From a virus, in the IMG/VR virus record IMGVR_UViG_3300046535_000317, positions 1 through 59,658 of that record: DNA of 59,658 bases. The stretch is one strand, 5' to 3'. Of the stretch, positions 8,320 through 15,170 are shown piece by piece. How positions within the stretch are numbered: the stretch's first letter is position 1; the number at the start of each line of letters is the position of its first letter. The notes beneath the pieces are model-generated. The model did no database searches and was not told where the DNA came from. It saw only the letters and a program-made list of their open reading frames with translations. A program made the position numbers and the translations under genes.

Positions 8320-8348
8320 AATCTACTTCACTTTAGTCACCTTGTCAA
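8320..8348 (-). promoter_or_regulatory. Sigma70-type promoter for the KTSC gene
   Basis: Minus strand: TTGACA (8343-8348), 17-bp spacer, TAGATT (8320-8325). It overlaps the 3' end of the upstream gene and faces the KTSC gene start at 8295. Confidence 0.6.
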
Positions 8349-8568
8349 CCGGCTTCTTTTCCAATGCCTTCAATAATGCCTGAGCAATAATAGTATTCTG
8401 CTGATTCAACTTTTGCAATTCAACAATAATCTTGTCCAGCCGTATTTCATTCGGCTTGCGTTCATCAGTTTTAACAATATCGTGCATCATTCCCATCTCC
8501 CTTTCCCGTGCAACCTCTCGCCATGCGTCGAGCCAACTTAGCTGCCACATGGCGAGATTATTGCTCAT
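8323..8568 (-). CDS. Hypothetical protein, 81 aa
   Basis: It begins MSNNLAMWQLSWLDAWREVA. The second half (LDKIIVELQKLNQQNTIIAQALLKALEKK) is a predicted amphipathic helix, probably a coiled coil. No family recognised. The ribosome site is weak; the downstream promoter overlaps its last codons. Confidence 0.6.
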   Translation of the reverse strand: MSNNLAMWQLSWLDAWREVAREREMGMMHDIVKTDERKPNEIRLDKIIVELQKLNQQNTIIAQALLKALEKKPVDKVTKVK

Positions 8569-8590
8569 AATACGCGATTAACAAGAGTAA

Positions 8591-9256
8591 TTACAGTACG
8601 CGACCAACGAGAACGCCGTCAGACGGTGCAGACCATGCTCCAATTGTTTCACCACTCTTAACCGCACGCAGTTCGAACTTCTTGACCGGCTTGCGATCTC
8701 GGCGCATGACCGTTTCGCGTTCCGGCTTGCCATCAAAACCAACCACCGCCTTATTGCCAGGGCCACGCTTGGTCCGTGTTACCGGCTTGGCTTCGCCGTA
8801 TTCCTCGCTGTATTTCATATTGGCACTCGATACCGCTGAAGTCAACGACTTGACCGGATCAGGATGCTTGGCCGACACCGGCACAAAGAACGTACCGCCA
8901 ACGTCCATAGAAGCCCAGGGGTAAATTGTCGGAGCACCCGCACCACCGAAGCGACCACGTTGCTTTTTCTCACCAGGAGCGAAAATAAGCCCGCTAATGA
9001 CCGCATATTGCGGGACCGAAGCAGAGGCGGCTTCGCTACCGGCTGCACCAGTAGGAGCAAGCGCACGGCCTGTATCCGTCAATGCAACAGCCGCCTTGCC
9101 ATCAACTACGTCACTGGTATTAACAGTGATCAACGGCGGATTGTGATTGAGCAACGGCAAACCTTCCTCCTGCGTAACGCGCGTAACTGTCCCATTGGCA
9201 ATGCTCGCAAGCAGCGACATATTTACCACAGTACCTTTATTCTTCTTAGACGACAT
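8591..9256 (-). CDS. DUF7303-like phage protein, 221 aa
   Basis: The start ATG follows AGAAAGGTGTCAA. Residues ~115-135 read YPWASMDVGGTFFVPVS, close to YPFDDMEPGAGFFIPN of the 6884-7390 product, and both proteins end in DGVLVxRVx. Between them lies a basic stretch (KPERETVMRRDRKPVKKFELRAV). The N-terminal ~100 residues are unique. Function unknown; the paralogue pair brackets the KTSC and GIY-YIG genes. Confidence 0.7.
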   Translation of the reverse strand: MSSKKNKGTVVNMSLLASIANGTVTRVTQEEGLPLLNHNPPLITVNTSDVVDGKAAVALTDTGRALAPTGAAGSEAASASVPQYAVISGLIFAPGEKKQRGRFGGAGAPTIYPWASMDVGGTFFVPVSAKHPDPVKSLTSAVSSANMKYSEEYGEAKPVTRTKRGPGNKAVVGFDGKPERETVMRRDRKPVKKFELRAVKSGETIGAWSAPSDGVLVGRVL

Positions 9257-9301
9257 TTGACACCTTTCTAAATCGTGACTACCAGAATTGGTAATTTCGC
9301 A

Positions 9302-9330
9302 AACCTAATCTTGTTCCATCTTGCTGTCAA
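9302..9330 (-). promoter_or_regulatory. Sigma70-type promoter for the 221-aa gene
   Basis: Minus strand: TTGACA (9325-9330), 17-bp spacer, TAGGTT (9302-9307). It lies in the 3' end of the 60-aa gene and faces the start at 9256. Confidence 0.5.
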
Positions 9331-9487
9331 CTAGCGCAGTGCTCTTTCTCACATATTCTCCAGGACATTCCTTTTCCAAGTCATGGTACTGTTCAGCAGA
9401 ACACTTTTTGCAATACGCTACCCACACATACGGCCAATGACCATCATTATTTCGATATGCGTTCATGTCATGGCTAGGGTGTGGCAT
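9305..9487 (-). CDS. Small Cys-containing protein, 60 aa
   Basis: I chose the ATG at 9487 because AGAGGA lies just upstream; a longer frame exists but lacks such a site. HDMNAYRNNDGHWPYVWVAY is followed by CKKCSAEQYHDLEKECPGEY, with CxxC and a third Cys that may bind zinc. Similar small proteins occur in other phages. Function unknown. Confidence 0.7.
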   Translation of the reverse strand: MPHPSHDMNAYRNNDGHWPYVWVAYCKKCSAEQYHDLEKECPGEYVRKSTALVDSKMEQD

Positions 9488-9596
9488 TATATCCTCTATA
9501 TTATTTACGGCCCACGCTCTCAAACGTGATTTAAATAATGCCTGTAGGCACATACCGTAAAATAGTCGCAACACGCATTGGGCACGAATGCTACGA

Positions 9597-9839
9597 CTAT
9601 TTCGGTGCTTCCGCTGGCGCTACCGGCTTCGGTTGCTGATCCATAATTTGCTGTCGTAGTTTATTGATCAATGGCAGAGCCTTGCGAATCGACATTTCCT
9701 GCAAGCCTTCAGAAATTATATTCACTTCATCAGGTGTAACCTTGAGCACCAATTCAGCCGGTGGAGCCGCGACTTGCGTCGTAGGCTGCGCAAAGGCAAC
9801 TGTAGGCAACAGCATGGCAACAACAATCAATCGCTTCAT
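9597..9839 (-). CDS. Small exported protein, 80 aa
   Basis: The signal peptide MKRLIVVAMLLPTVAFA is followed by a Pro/Ala linker, a predicted helix (VTPDEVNIISEGLQEMSIRKALPLINKLRQQIMDQQ) shown here only as a span, residues ~35-70, and a Pro-rich tail. It is exported but lies far from the fibre cassette, among early genes. Function unknown; a periplasmic or membrane-associated host-directed factor is possible. Confidence 0.7.
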   Translation of the reverse strand: MKRLIVVAMLLPTVAFAQPTTQVAAPPAELVLKVTPDEVNIISEGLQEMSIRKALPLINKLRQQIMDQQPKPVAPAEAPK

Positions 9840-9842
9840 CGT

Positions 9843-10115
9843 TCATCCTTTCAGGAGTTTGCTGGCATCAACTTTTGGTTGATTTGGAGGAGCATCATAT
9901 TTGCTACATGATCCATTCGGATTAGTTTCGCTTTGAACCGTGTCACGCCAGATTGGACTATCCACACCGTCGACGTGAGCACCATACATTCTCGCGTGAA
10001 TAGCAACAGCGATCTTAGTAACAGCAACATCAGTGCGTTTCAAGCCAGGAAATTCCTTTCGCAGAACATTACGCACAATCCGCGATACAATCACTCGGTA
10101 CTCAACAGATTTCAA
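9843..10115 (-). CDS. Hypothetical protein, 90 aa
   Basis: The likely start is TTG 10115, with AAGGAA upstream formed by the last codons of the preceding gene. The N-terminal half is basic (RIVRNVLRKEFPGLKRTDV), the second half acidic and Pro-rich. No family recognised. Confidence 0.6.
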   Translation of the reverse strand: MKSVEYRVIVSRIVRNVLRKEFPGLKRTDVAVTKIAVAIHARMYGAHVDGVDSPIWRDTVQSETNPNGSCSKYDAPPNQPKVDASKLLKG

Positions 10116-10118
10116 CAG

Positions 10119-10400
10119 CTATTCCTTCTCATCAATCACATTCGTCAATTCAATCGACTTGCCATTGTGCAAGCCCCATATGATTAAGTCCTTAATTGAT
10201 TTCCACTTCTTGTCAAGTGCCTCCTGCTGCTTCTCTTCTTCTTCCTTAGCGGCCTTCAAAGAGCGATAAGCCTGCACATCAACATCGACCTTGCGAAAGC
10301 TATAATGCCTGCGACGTTCCTCCGTGTCAGACTTCACATCAAACACGCGCACGATGATAAACAATGGCCTATTGCGCTCTTTTTGTTCTTGCATGGTCAT
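10119..10400 (-). CDS. Hypothetical protein, 93 aa
   Basis: The ATG follows AGGAATTAATA. A beta-prone N-terminal part (PLFIIVRVFDVKSD) precedes a charged helix (LKAAKEEEEKQQEALDKKWK). No family recognised. About 85 bases without a gene precede it (10401-10485). Confidence 0.6.
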   Translation of the reverse strand: MTMQEQKERNRPLFIIVRVFDVKSDTEERRRHYSFRKVDVDVQAYRSLKAAKEEEEKQQEALDKKWKSIKDLIIWGLHNGKSIELTNVIDEKE

Positions 10401-10485
10401 TATTAATTCCTAATATTTGTGGCTTCACGGCTACGATCCTCGCGCCGATCCGCCATCCGCACTTGCGAGGCGAAGCGGATAAATA

Positions 10486-11262
10486 TTACAGCTTCAACAA
10501 ATCCTTAATCACATCCCACTTGTCAATCGGCATCTTGATCACCACACAATCCTCTGCGCTATCGTCCACATCGGAATATTCGAAAGCGTCCTTAACAGCG
10601 GTCTTGATATTCGGCTTGCCCACACTTGCAGGCGTCACCTTATCACCACCAGATGCCGCAAGTCCATCCCGAAGCACCTTCTCGGCCGCAGAACCTTCCT
10701 CACGCACGATTTGCATGGCCAGGGTAGGTGATACCTCCCCATTCGTGATCATGCGCTGTACGCTCACCGGAGCGGTCAGAAGGGCCAAGGTTTGCGACAC
10801 CCAACCCTGCGTTTTGCCCGCCCGCTTGGCGATGTCCTCTTGCTGCCAGCCAAGATCAATCAGGCGCTTGAAATGCCGCGCACGTTCGAGATCAGTGAAC
10901 GGCTTACCAGTATTCTCCAGATATTGCGTAAATAGCCGATCAGCGTCATTCGCGTAGCGATCATCAGCGATAACTGGAACAGTTTTAACCTCAGTGCCAC
11001 GCTCGATCAGGAGCATACAGGCACGCAAACGGCTTTCGCCATTGACGACATACGCCGCTCCATCTTCCCAATTGACACGAATTGGCGTAATCACGCCTTT
11101 CTCGGCAATGGAGAGCGCGAGGCTTTCAACATGCTCCTGATTATCAGGACTATTGAAATCGCGGCTATTCCAGCCCTTGCGAACAGTAAGCTTACGTGGA
11201 TCAATGCGGTGTACGTCGCTGCGGCCTTCTGCGATAGATGCCAGTCCGGTAGTCTTCGACAT
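10486..11262 (-). CDS. ParB-like partition/regulatory protein
   Basis: The start ATG 11262 has AGAGGAAGGA upstream (258 aa). The ParB N-terminal domain is visible: IDPRKLTVRKGWNSRDF, then IAEKGVITPIRVNWEDG and VVNGESRLRACMLL. A central helix-turn-helix follows (QEDIAKRAGKTQGWVSQTLA). ParB-type proteins bind DNA, hydrolyse CTP, and in phages often act as regulators or nucleases. No ParA partner lies nearby, so a partition system is unlikely. Confidence 0.85.
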   Translation of the reverse strand: MSKTTGLASIAEGRSDVHRIDPRKLTVRKGWNSRDFNSPDNQEHVESLALSIAEKGVITPIRVNWEDGAAYVVNGESRLRACMLLIERGTEVKTVPVIADDRYANDADRLFTQYLENTGKPFTDLERARHFKRLIDLGWQQEDIAKRAGKTQGWVSQTLALLTAPVSVQRMITNGEVSPTLAMQIVREEGSAAEKVLRDGLAASGGDKVTPASVGKPNIKTAVKDAFEYSDVDDSAEDCVVIKMPIDKWDVIKDLLKL

Positions 11263-11299
11263 TGATAGTTCCTTCCTCTGATGTTGATAGACTACGATA

Positions 11300-11467
11300 T
11301 TAGCTATTGAGCGTCTCCAATTCTCGCATAACTCGTTCGACATTTATCATGATGTTGTCACATTCTTCGAAGCAACAGTTATTATCGCCATTATCAATAG
11401 CGGCTTGCGCTATTGCTGCCGAATGAGCGATAAGCTGAAGCAATTGCTTTGTCAGCTTGCAGTCCAT
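11300..11467 (-). CDS. Hypothetical protein, 55 aa
   Basis: The ATG at 11467 is preceded by GGAGGG, the best start in the frame. MDCKLTKQLLQLIAHSAAIA begins a helical protein with a CCFEEC cluster. A consensus-like promoter lies upstream at 11512-11540. No family recognised. Confidence 0.6.
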   Translation of the reverse strand: MDCKLTKQLLQLIAHSAAIAQAAIDNGDNNCCFEECDNIMINVERVMRELETLNS

Positions 11468-11511
11468 TTCTAAGCCCTCCAATGGTTGTCGTGCTTCCGT
11501 CCGATTTATGC

Positions 11512-11540
11512 ATCCTACTCCTATCAATAATTAATGTCAA
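11512..11540 (-). promoter_or_regulatory. Sigma70-type promoter upstream of the 55-aa and ParB-like genes
   Basis: Minus strand: TTGACA (11535-11540), 17-bp spacer, TAGGAT (11512-11517). The upstream context TAACAGTTGACA is identical to that of the promoter before the DUF932 gene. Confidence 0.65.
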
Positions 11541-11731
11541 CTGTTAATTTCTAAATGCCCCAATATTAATTTCCGAATAAAGGCCGCTTTGGTTAAACCA
11601 TCAGCCCTTGCCATGGCATCAAGCTTGACATAATCTGCACGTTCTAAGCTTGATGAAATGCTAACAACAGATACGGCCTTATCCATAATAAATACGGCTG
11701 ATGACTGCTTGTAGCTATTTCGTATTGACAT
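11537..11731 (-). CDS. Ribbon-helix-helix (CopG-like) regulator, 64 aa
   Basis: The ATG at 11731 follows AGGAGTAAACAATGT. Residues ~22-60 (VSISSSLERADYVKLDAMAR, then GLTKAAFIRKLILGHLE) fit a ribbon-helix-helix fold: a short strand, then two helices. A promoter on the opposite strand (11725-11753) overlaps its start codon, so the protein may repress that promoter and itself. Regulatory role inferred. Confidence 0.75.
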   Translation of the reverse strand: MSIRNSYKQSSAVFIMDKAVSVVSISSSLERADYVKLDAMARADGLTKAAFIRKLILGHLEINS

Positions 11732-11753
11732 ACATTGTTTACTCCTATAGGAT
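11725..11753 (+). promoter_or_regulatory. Rightward promoter overlapping the RHH gene start
   Basis: Plus strand: TTGACA (11725-11730), 17-bp spacer, TAGGAT (11748-11753). The -35 box overlaps the ATG of the leftward RHH gene. It would start transcripts near 11760, just before the GGAG and ATG of the rightward 66-aa gene. Confidence 0.7.
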
Positions 11754-11775
11754 CAATCATCAGATGGAGCAACAC

Positions 11776-11976
11776 ATGATAATCAAGCGTGTTACTGGCG
11801 GATCAAGCAAGAGCGTGGCCCTAGGCCGACCGCGAGGCATTCATAAGGAAGGCAACTCGATCATATTCACGGTTGATAATATCAACGCCAATAGTCCAAC
11901 CTTCTGGCGTGTGCAAATCAGCGAACATGAGATCGAGGACATAGCCGAATGCTTCGGGCGTATAATTACTTCTTAG
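11776..11976 (+). CDS. Rightward small protein, 66 aa
   Basis: This is the only well-supported rightward gene among the leftward genes. ATG 11776 has GGAG 5-8 bases upstream (11767-11770) and the promoter above in front; the in-frame ATG 11764 would be nearly leaderless. The product starts MIIKRVTGGSSKSVALGRPR and has a beta-prone, mildly acidic body (FWRVQISEHEIEDIAECFG). It ends 11 bases inside the convergent gene at 11966. Divergent pairing with an RHH gene suggests a small regulatory switch. No family recognised. Confidence 0.6.
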   Translation: MIIKRVTGGSSKSVALGRPRGIHKEGNSIIFTVDNINANSPTFWRVQISEHEIEDIAECFGRIITS

Positions 11977-12217
11977 CTTCCCAGAACCGGCACGTCCCAA
12001 CCATCGAAATATTCCCTGCAACCTTAGTACAGCTTACAGGGAATATAAACATCACACAATCCTCGCAATGATTATTAGTTCGCGAGTAATTGACATACTC
12101 AGCTTCAGCCTTCGATGTTTTGCCTAATGATGTTGCCAATGTGACCGGCCTTTTGCTGTAGTGTGCGCCCCAATTGCGTCGAGGCTTGCGATTTCCCCAA
12201 GGGTGATTATGCTCCAT
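11966..12217 (-). CDS. Cys-rich small protein, 83 aa
   Basis: The ATG at 12217 lies inside the last codons of the endolysin gene. The N-terminus is His/Arg-rich; the C-terminus has CEDCVMFIFPVSCTKVAGNI followed by GTCRFW. The C-x2-C-x-M-F ... C ... C spacing suggests metal binding or a small Fe-S protein. Related small proteins are common in phages, function unknown. Confidence 0.7.
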   Translation of the reverse strand: MEHNHPWGNRKPRRNWGAHYSKRPVTLATSLGKTSKAEAEYVNYSRTNNHCEDCVMFIFPVSCTKVAGNISMVGTCRFWEAKK

Positions 12218-12734
12218 GGGCAACTTCAGCCATATGCAGCGCAGCAGCCCTCACTTCCTTAACTCGCCTTGACCAGCCGTTTTTATATACAGGCCATATT
12301 TTCAAGCCTTGTAGAAAATGCAGCCGCTCATCACAAATCACGTTGATCAATGCTGGAATATCCGTTTTAACTGTGGCGGCAATAGTCTTTGGTCCGATAT
12401 GACCATCGACTTGCACGCCAACTGCGTGCTGCAACACCTTCGCCGCGCGTGACACACCTGAGTTCACACCATAGTCAAATACGGCGTAATCGACACCAGC
12501 AGGCAATTTGTCGCCTTCAACAGCATCCCAGTATTTTTCCCTATAAATCTTTTTAGCCACTTCTAGCGGCATTGCTCGCACATCATTGGCCGTTGCATTT
12601 GGCCGCCAATAGGCACGAGCATCATAAATCGTAATTCCCCAATTAGTAGGGCCGCCGGGATCAGATTTTTCGTTGGTATAGCCACCCTCGTGCAGCAGCA
12701 CGTTCTTAATTGCAAAGTCGTAAGATGATTTCAT
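12207..12734 (-). CDS. Endolysin, GH108 lysozyme-like
   Basis: This 175-aa enzyme has the GH108 signature LLHEGGYTNEKSDPGGPTNW, with the catalytic Glu at about residue 16, then FDYGVNSGVSRAAKVLQ. A C-terminal peptidoglycan-binding-type segment follows (VQVDGHIGPKTIAATV). It cleaves peptidoglycan in the periplasm at the end of infection. No signal peptide is seen, so release depends on a holin (candidate at 31354-31704, well away from it on the map). The start overlaps the upstream gene's stop by ATGA. Confidence 0.9.
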   Translation of the reverse strand: MKSSYDFAIKNVLLHEGGYTNEKSDPGGPTNWGITIYDARAYWRPNATANDVRAMPLEVAKKIYREKYWDAVEGDKLPAGVDYAVFDYGVNSGVSRAAKVLQHAVGVQVDGHIGPKTIAATVKTDIPALINVICDERLHFLQGLKIWPVYKNGWSRRVKEVRAAALHMAEVAHGA

Positions 12735-13117
12735 TTCTTATCCTTTGAATGATCGGCATCTTTTGAATGATCGGCATCAAAAACATTATAGTCATTCGGT
12801 AGCCTGATCCTTAGCTCTGAGCCAACAGTCCACTGCGGATTAGAAAAGAAAACATTATCGGCCATAAAACTAACAGCCAGTTTATCTATCTCCGCATTAC
12901 TCGCAGCAAACAACGCCTTCATCTGTTTCGCATATGGACTAGCTCTAAATTCCTCCTGCCGCTTCAATTCCTCTGCCGTTAACGGCTTCTCGGCTTCCCA
13001 CACACCAAGCTTGACACCTAATGCTTCAAACTTATTCCTGTCAATAATAAATTCACACGCACCAAAAACATCGCGCAGAGTATCCATTTCATCGTCAGTT
13101 AGCTCGAATGTAGGCAT
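12731..13117 (-). CDS. Hypothetical protein carrying a coat-protein-like motif, 128 aa
   Basis: The acidic N-terminal half is unremarkable, but the C-terminal part reads TVGSELRIRLPNDYNV. The coat protein (44986-46254) has KIGQTLRIRLPNDYTV at its N-arm. The nine residues LRIRLPNDY are identical. The tail ends in a repeated ADHSKD encoded by an 18-bp tandem duplication (12743-12778). It lies between the endolysin gene and a 61-aa gene. Function unknown; possibly a decoy or capsid-interacting protein. Confidence 0.7.
   Translation of the reverse strand: MPTFELTDDEMDTLRDVFGACEFIIDRNKFEALGVKLGVWEAEKPLTAEELKRQEEFRASPYAKQMKALFAASNAEIDKLAVSFMADNVFFSNPQWTVGSELRIRLPNDYNVFDADHSKDADHSKDKK
12743..12778. 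repeat. 18-bp tandem duplication
   Basis: Two copies of (C/T)TTTGAATGATCGGCATC lie head to tail with one mismatch and keep the reading frame of the 128-aa gene. Confidence 0.9.
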
Positions 13118-13302
13118 TAGTTAATCTTCCTCATGCGCAGCATATTCACCACAGCCGATAGGTCATTGCACAACTGCGAAATATCTTCGATATCAGCCAA
13201 AATCAATTCACCAAGCAAGTGATCGCGTTCGCCAATCAGTTGCAAGTGAATATGATTTTCATCGCACAAATGCAGCGACCAGCCAATGGCGTCTGTGGTC
13301 AT
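13117..13302 (-). CDS. Hypothetical protein, 61 aa
   Basis: MTTDAIGWSLHLCDENHIHL is followed by a helical segment (DISQLCNDLSAVVNMLRMRK). It overlaps the stop of the upstream 44-aa gene by ATGA, so the two are probably co-translated. No family recognised. Confidence 0.6.
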   Translation of the reverse strand: MTTDAIGWSLHLCDENHIHLQLIGERDHLLGELILADIEDISQLCNDLSAVVNMLRMRKIN

Positions 13303-13433
13303 TTCTTCTTTTTTCCCTTACGCTTAACCGCGTATGCGATGGCTACTGCCTGCTTCTGCGGCTTACCGGCTGCGATCTCGGCTTTGATATTCGCTTCAAA
13401 CGCGCCTTTTGACTTACCTTTTTTCAACGGCAT
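13299..13433 (-). CDS. Small basic protein, DUF6496-like, 44 aa
   Basis: ATG 13433 follows GGGAGGATGTAA. The product reads MPLKKGKSKGAFEANIKAEI, then AAGKPQKQAVAIAYAVKRKG and four lysines, a pattern seen in many phage genomes (often labelled DUF6496). It is strongly basic and probably binds nucleic acid. Confidence 0.75.
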   Translation of the reverse strand: MPLKKGKSKGAFEANIKAEIAAGKPQKQAVAIAYAVKRKGKKKK

Positions 13434-13838
13434 TTACATCCTCCCTAAATACATCAATATTGTATCGCGAGCACTCTCCCAACCATAGCACACAATGGCA
13501 CGATAGCCGTTATCATTCAAATAGTCAATCCATTCCTGTTGCTCTGTGCTTGGTTTATTCTTACCCACCTTCAGTTCGATAACTAATCCACAGTAATTAT
13601 TGCGAACACCGTTATCATCCATAAAACGCATTGGCACCGGCAACCAAATATCAGGCACGCCCGGTCGAAGTCCTTCGGCCTTCATCTTGCTCTTCTGTGC
13701 CGCAGTGCCATAGAACCCATTAGGAACGGCAAATAGCCATTTTAATTCCTCAATGCCCGATTGCTGTGCCCAACAGAAGATCGCTGCCTGATGTCCATGC
13801 TCAGTACCGCTTGCGGCCAATTGCTCGTGGGTAATCAC
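13434..13838 (-). CDS. VRR-NUC domain nuclease
   Basis: This 134-aa protein starts at GTG 13838, overlapping the upstream stop as GTGA. HGHQAAIFCWA, LFAVPNGFYG, GLRPGVPDIWLP and GLVIELKVGKNKPSTEQQEW match the VRR-NUC nuclease fold, with the PD ... ELK metal-binding residues in place. Such enzymes resolve or nick branched DNA; in phages they probably serve recombination or replication. Confidence 0.85.
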   Translation of the reverse strand: MITHEQLAASGTEHGHQAAIFCWAQQSGIEELKWLFAVPNGFYGTAAQKSKMKAEGLRPGVPDIWLPVPMRFMDDNGVRNNYCGLVIELKVGKNKPSTEQQEWIDYLNDNGYRAIVCYGWESARDTILMYLGRM

Positions 13839-14002
13839 GCTTTCTTCACCTTCATTACATCACCGCGCGCAACATACTCCTGATACATCAACTTAGCATT
13901 GCGAATTGCCTCATATTTGTCTACCCCTTGCGCCGTGTCCATCCACTTCCAGCAATATTCATGCTTATTCCAATAATACAAGTCCCAGAGCTTAAGCGCC
14001 AT
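13835..14002 (-). CDS. Hypothetical protein, 55 aa
   Basis: The chosen ATG 14002 has GGGGAAGAAGG immediately upstream; a longer reading exists but runs antiphase through the upstream 50-aa gene. MALKLWDLYYWNKHEYCWKW is aromatic-rich, followed by a helix. No family recognised. Confidence 0.6.
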   Translation of the reverse strand: MALKLWDLYYWNKHEYCWKWMDTAQGVDKYEAIRNAKLMYQEYVARGDVMKVKKA

Positions 14003-14144
14003 CCTTCTTCCCCTTGATTGCTTTCGCCACTTCATCGCCAGCGAGTCGAATAAGCGACAATTGATAAACTCTAGCCAAATCACCGTGGCCATTGTATATC
14101 GCGTCATCGCGAAGCAAGCGTATTGACTTGCTAACATTATCCAT
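13992..14144 (-). CDS. Hypothetical protein, 50 aa
   Basis: This short gene begins MDNVSKSIRLLRDDAIYNGH and ends in a Lys-rich stretch. Its ATG overlaps the stop region of a 20-codon peptide, and its end overlaps the next start by 11 bases, a typical compact phage arrangement. No family recognised. Confidence 0.55.
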   Translation of the reverse strand: MDNVSKSIRLLRDDAIYNGHGDLARVYQLSLIRLAGDEVAKAIKGKKDGA

Positions 14145-14199
14145 GCGTCACCGAATAGATCAAATAGCCAAGCACGAAGCCGATCAACGCATATTCCAT
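14137..14199 (-). CDS. Possible 20-aa membrane peptide
   Basis: ATG 14199 follows GAGAGGATTGCT. The product MEYALIGFVLGYLIYSVTHG is a single short membrane-like helix. It is too small to be sure. The ribosome site and flank are tandemly duplicated just upstream. Confidence 0.4.
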   Translation of the reverse strand: MEYALIGFVLGYLIYSVTHG

Positions 14200-14234
14200 A
14201 GCAATCCTCTCACAACTGCTAGCAATCCTCTCAC
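14199..14234. repeat. Duplicated ribosome-site segment
   Basis: The 15-mer TAGCAATCCTCTCAC occurs at 14199-14213 and 14220-14234; on the minus strand it contains the GAGAGG site of the 20-aa peptide. The rest of 14200-14340 holds no gene. Confidence 0.8.
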
Positions 14235-14308
14235 CGCTGCCGTCTATAACGCCTGTCGAGTACGGGACGCTAGGCGGCAGCTATTAGAAGATCACATATC
14301 ACGCACTC

Positions 14309-14338
14309 CATGTATGTTGCGAGAATGCAACATACATG
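14309..14338. promoter_or_regulatory. 12-bp perfect inverted repeat
   Basis: Arms CATGTATGTTGC (14309-14320) and GCAACATACATG (14327-14338) flank a GAGAAT loop. No T-tract follows on either strand, so it is more likely an operator or RNA regulatory hairpin than a terminator. The same two half-sites recur before the outer-membrane protein gene (31281-31353). Confidence 0.75.
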
Positions 14339-14340
14339 AG

Positions 14341-14538
14341 TTATTTAGCGATGTCAATGGGCTTAATCACAGGCAATTCGCTTTCCTTTACCTCGATGTA
14401 TAATCTTGCCTTATGTAACATACATTGGCTAAACCAACGGCCTTCGTGCTTATTCCAACGCCATCCCCACACATAGCCAGATGGAGCCACAAGCGACTCC
14501 ACCTTAATGCACATGCCTTGGTCAGTCTTGATAATCAT
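14341..14538 (-). CDS. Hypothetical protein, 65 aa
   Basis: ATG 14538 has GAAGGTG upstream. MIIKTDQGMCIKVESLVAPS and GYVWGWRWNKHEGRWF are followed by a charged tail. The start overlaps the end of the 45-aa gene. No family recognised. Confidence 0.6.
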   Translation of the reverse strand: MIIKTDQGMCIKVESLVAPSGYVWGWRWNKHEGRWFSQCMLHKARLYIEVKESELPVIKPIDIAK

Positions 14539-14659
14539 CAAGCACCTTCGCCGCCATAGTGCCTAATGCAGCACTCATTCTCTTCCTGCCATGCCATTTC
14601 TTAAATACAGACTCAGTTACTTCCACCCATTCACCATTAACGAACAATTCATATTTCAC
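14522..14659 (-). CDS. Hypothetical protein, 45 aa
   Basis: GTG 14659 is preceded by AGGAGGAAGGCAA, one of the best ribosome sites in the window, which decides this start. The product begins MKYELFVNGEWVEVTESVFK. No family recognised. Confidence 0.65.
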   Translation of the reverse strand: MKYELFVNGEWVEVTESVFKKWHGRKRMSAALGTMAAKVLDDYQD

Positions 14660-14674
14660 TTGCCTTCCTCCTGA

Positions 14675-14833
14675 TCAGTCCTGATTATCATCTTCAGCAG
14701 CATCTGCCCATTCGTCAACCATCTGTTTGGCCTCGTCGGCACTATAGCCGACTAGCTCCAATTGCGCAACAGCATTCGCGTATGGCAATTGGCCATTCAG
14801 GAATTGTCGCAAGATCGCAGCTTCCTTGTCCAT
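14675..14833 (-). CDS. Small helical protein, 52 aa
   Basis: From ATG 14833 the product reads AAILRQFLNGQLPYANAVAQ, then LELVGYSADEAKQMVDEW. The same pattern (ILRxF, Y, AV, VGY, A, W) appears in the start-less frame at 15373-15534, so these are paralogues. The fold resembles a short three-helix UBA-like unit. Function unknown. Confidence 0.6.
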   Translation of the reverse strand: MDKEAAILRQFLNGQLPYANAVAQLELVGYSADEAKQMVDEWADAAEDDNQD

Positions 14834-14837
14834 GATG

Positions 14838-15170
14838 TTACTCGTCCTCCTCATCAATATATCCACACTCTTCCCTCGGCCACATAAACGTCCCGCTATG
14901 ATCATCCCACACCATGCCTTCTGGCACTAACCAGCAATCACCATCTTGCCAAATGCGGCATTTGACACCATCGGCAGTGATCACTGCATTGTCACAAACG
15001 TCATTCCACGCTTCCCAATACCATTCATGGTCAGGACCGGCTTCAAGAATTGACCACTCTTCATCAGACACGCCAGCAACATGCTCCGCTCGATTAGCAA
15101 AACTATTCGCAAAATCACGCGGAATGTACTGACCGTGAGCATCTGATAACCACAGCAACATATCGCTCAT
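14838..15170 (-). CDS. Conserved phage hypothetical, 110 aa
   Basis: ATG 15170 overlaps the upstream stop as ATGA. The sequence is acidic and Trp-rich: DAHGQYIPRDFANSF, GVSDEEWSILEAGPDHEWYW, and DGDCWLVPEGMVWDDHSG. Related proteins occur in other phages of Gram-negative hosts; no function is known to me. Confidence 0.65.
   Translation of the reverse strand: MSDMLLWLSDAHGQYIPRDFANSFANRAEHVAGVSDEEWSILEAGPDHEWYWEAWNDVCDNAVITADGVKCRIWQDGDCWLVPEGMVWDDHSGTFMWPREECGYIDEEDE

Noticed and set aside
10486-11262. Plasmid-type partition locus
   Set aside because: Only a ParB-like protein is present; no ParA ATPase nearby and no series of centromere-like repeats was noticed.
11821-12021. Leftward 66-aa frame opposite the rightward gene at 11776
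   Set aside because: No ATG start and no ribosome site; the rightward gene has both plus a matching promoter.
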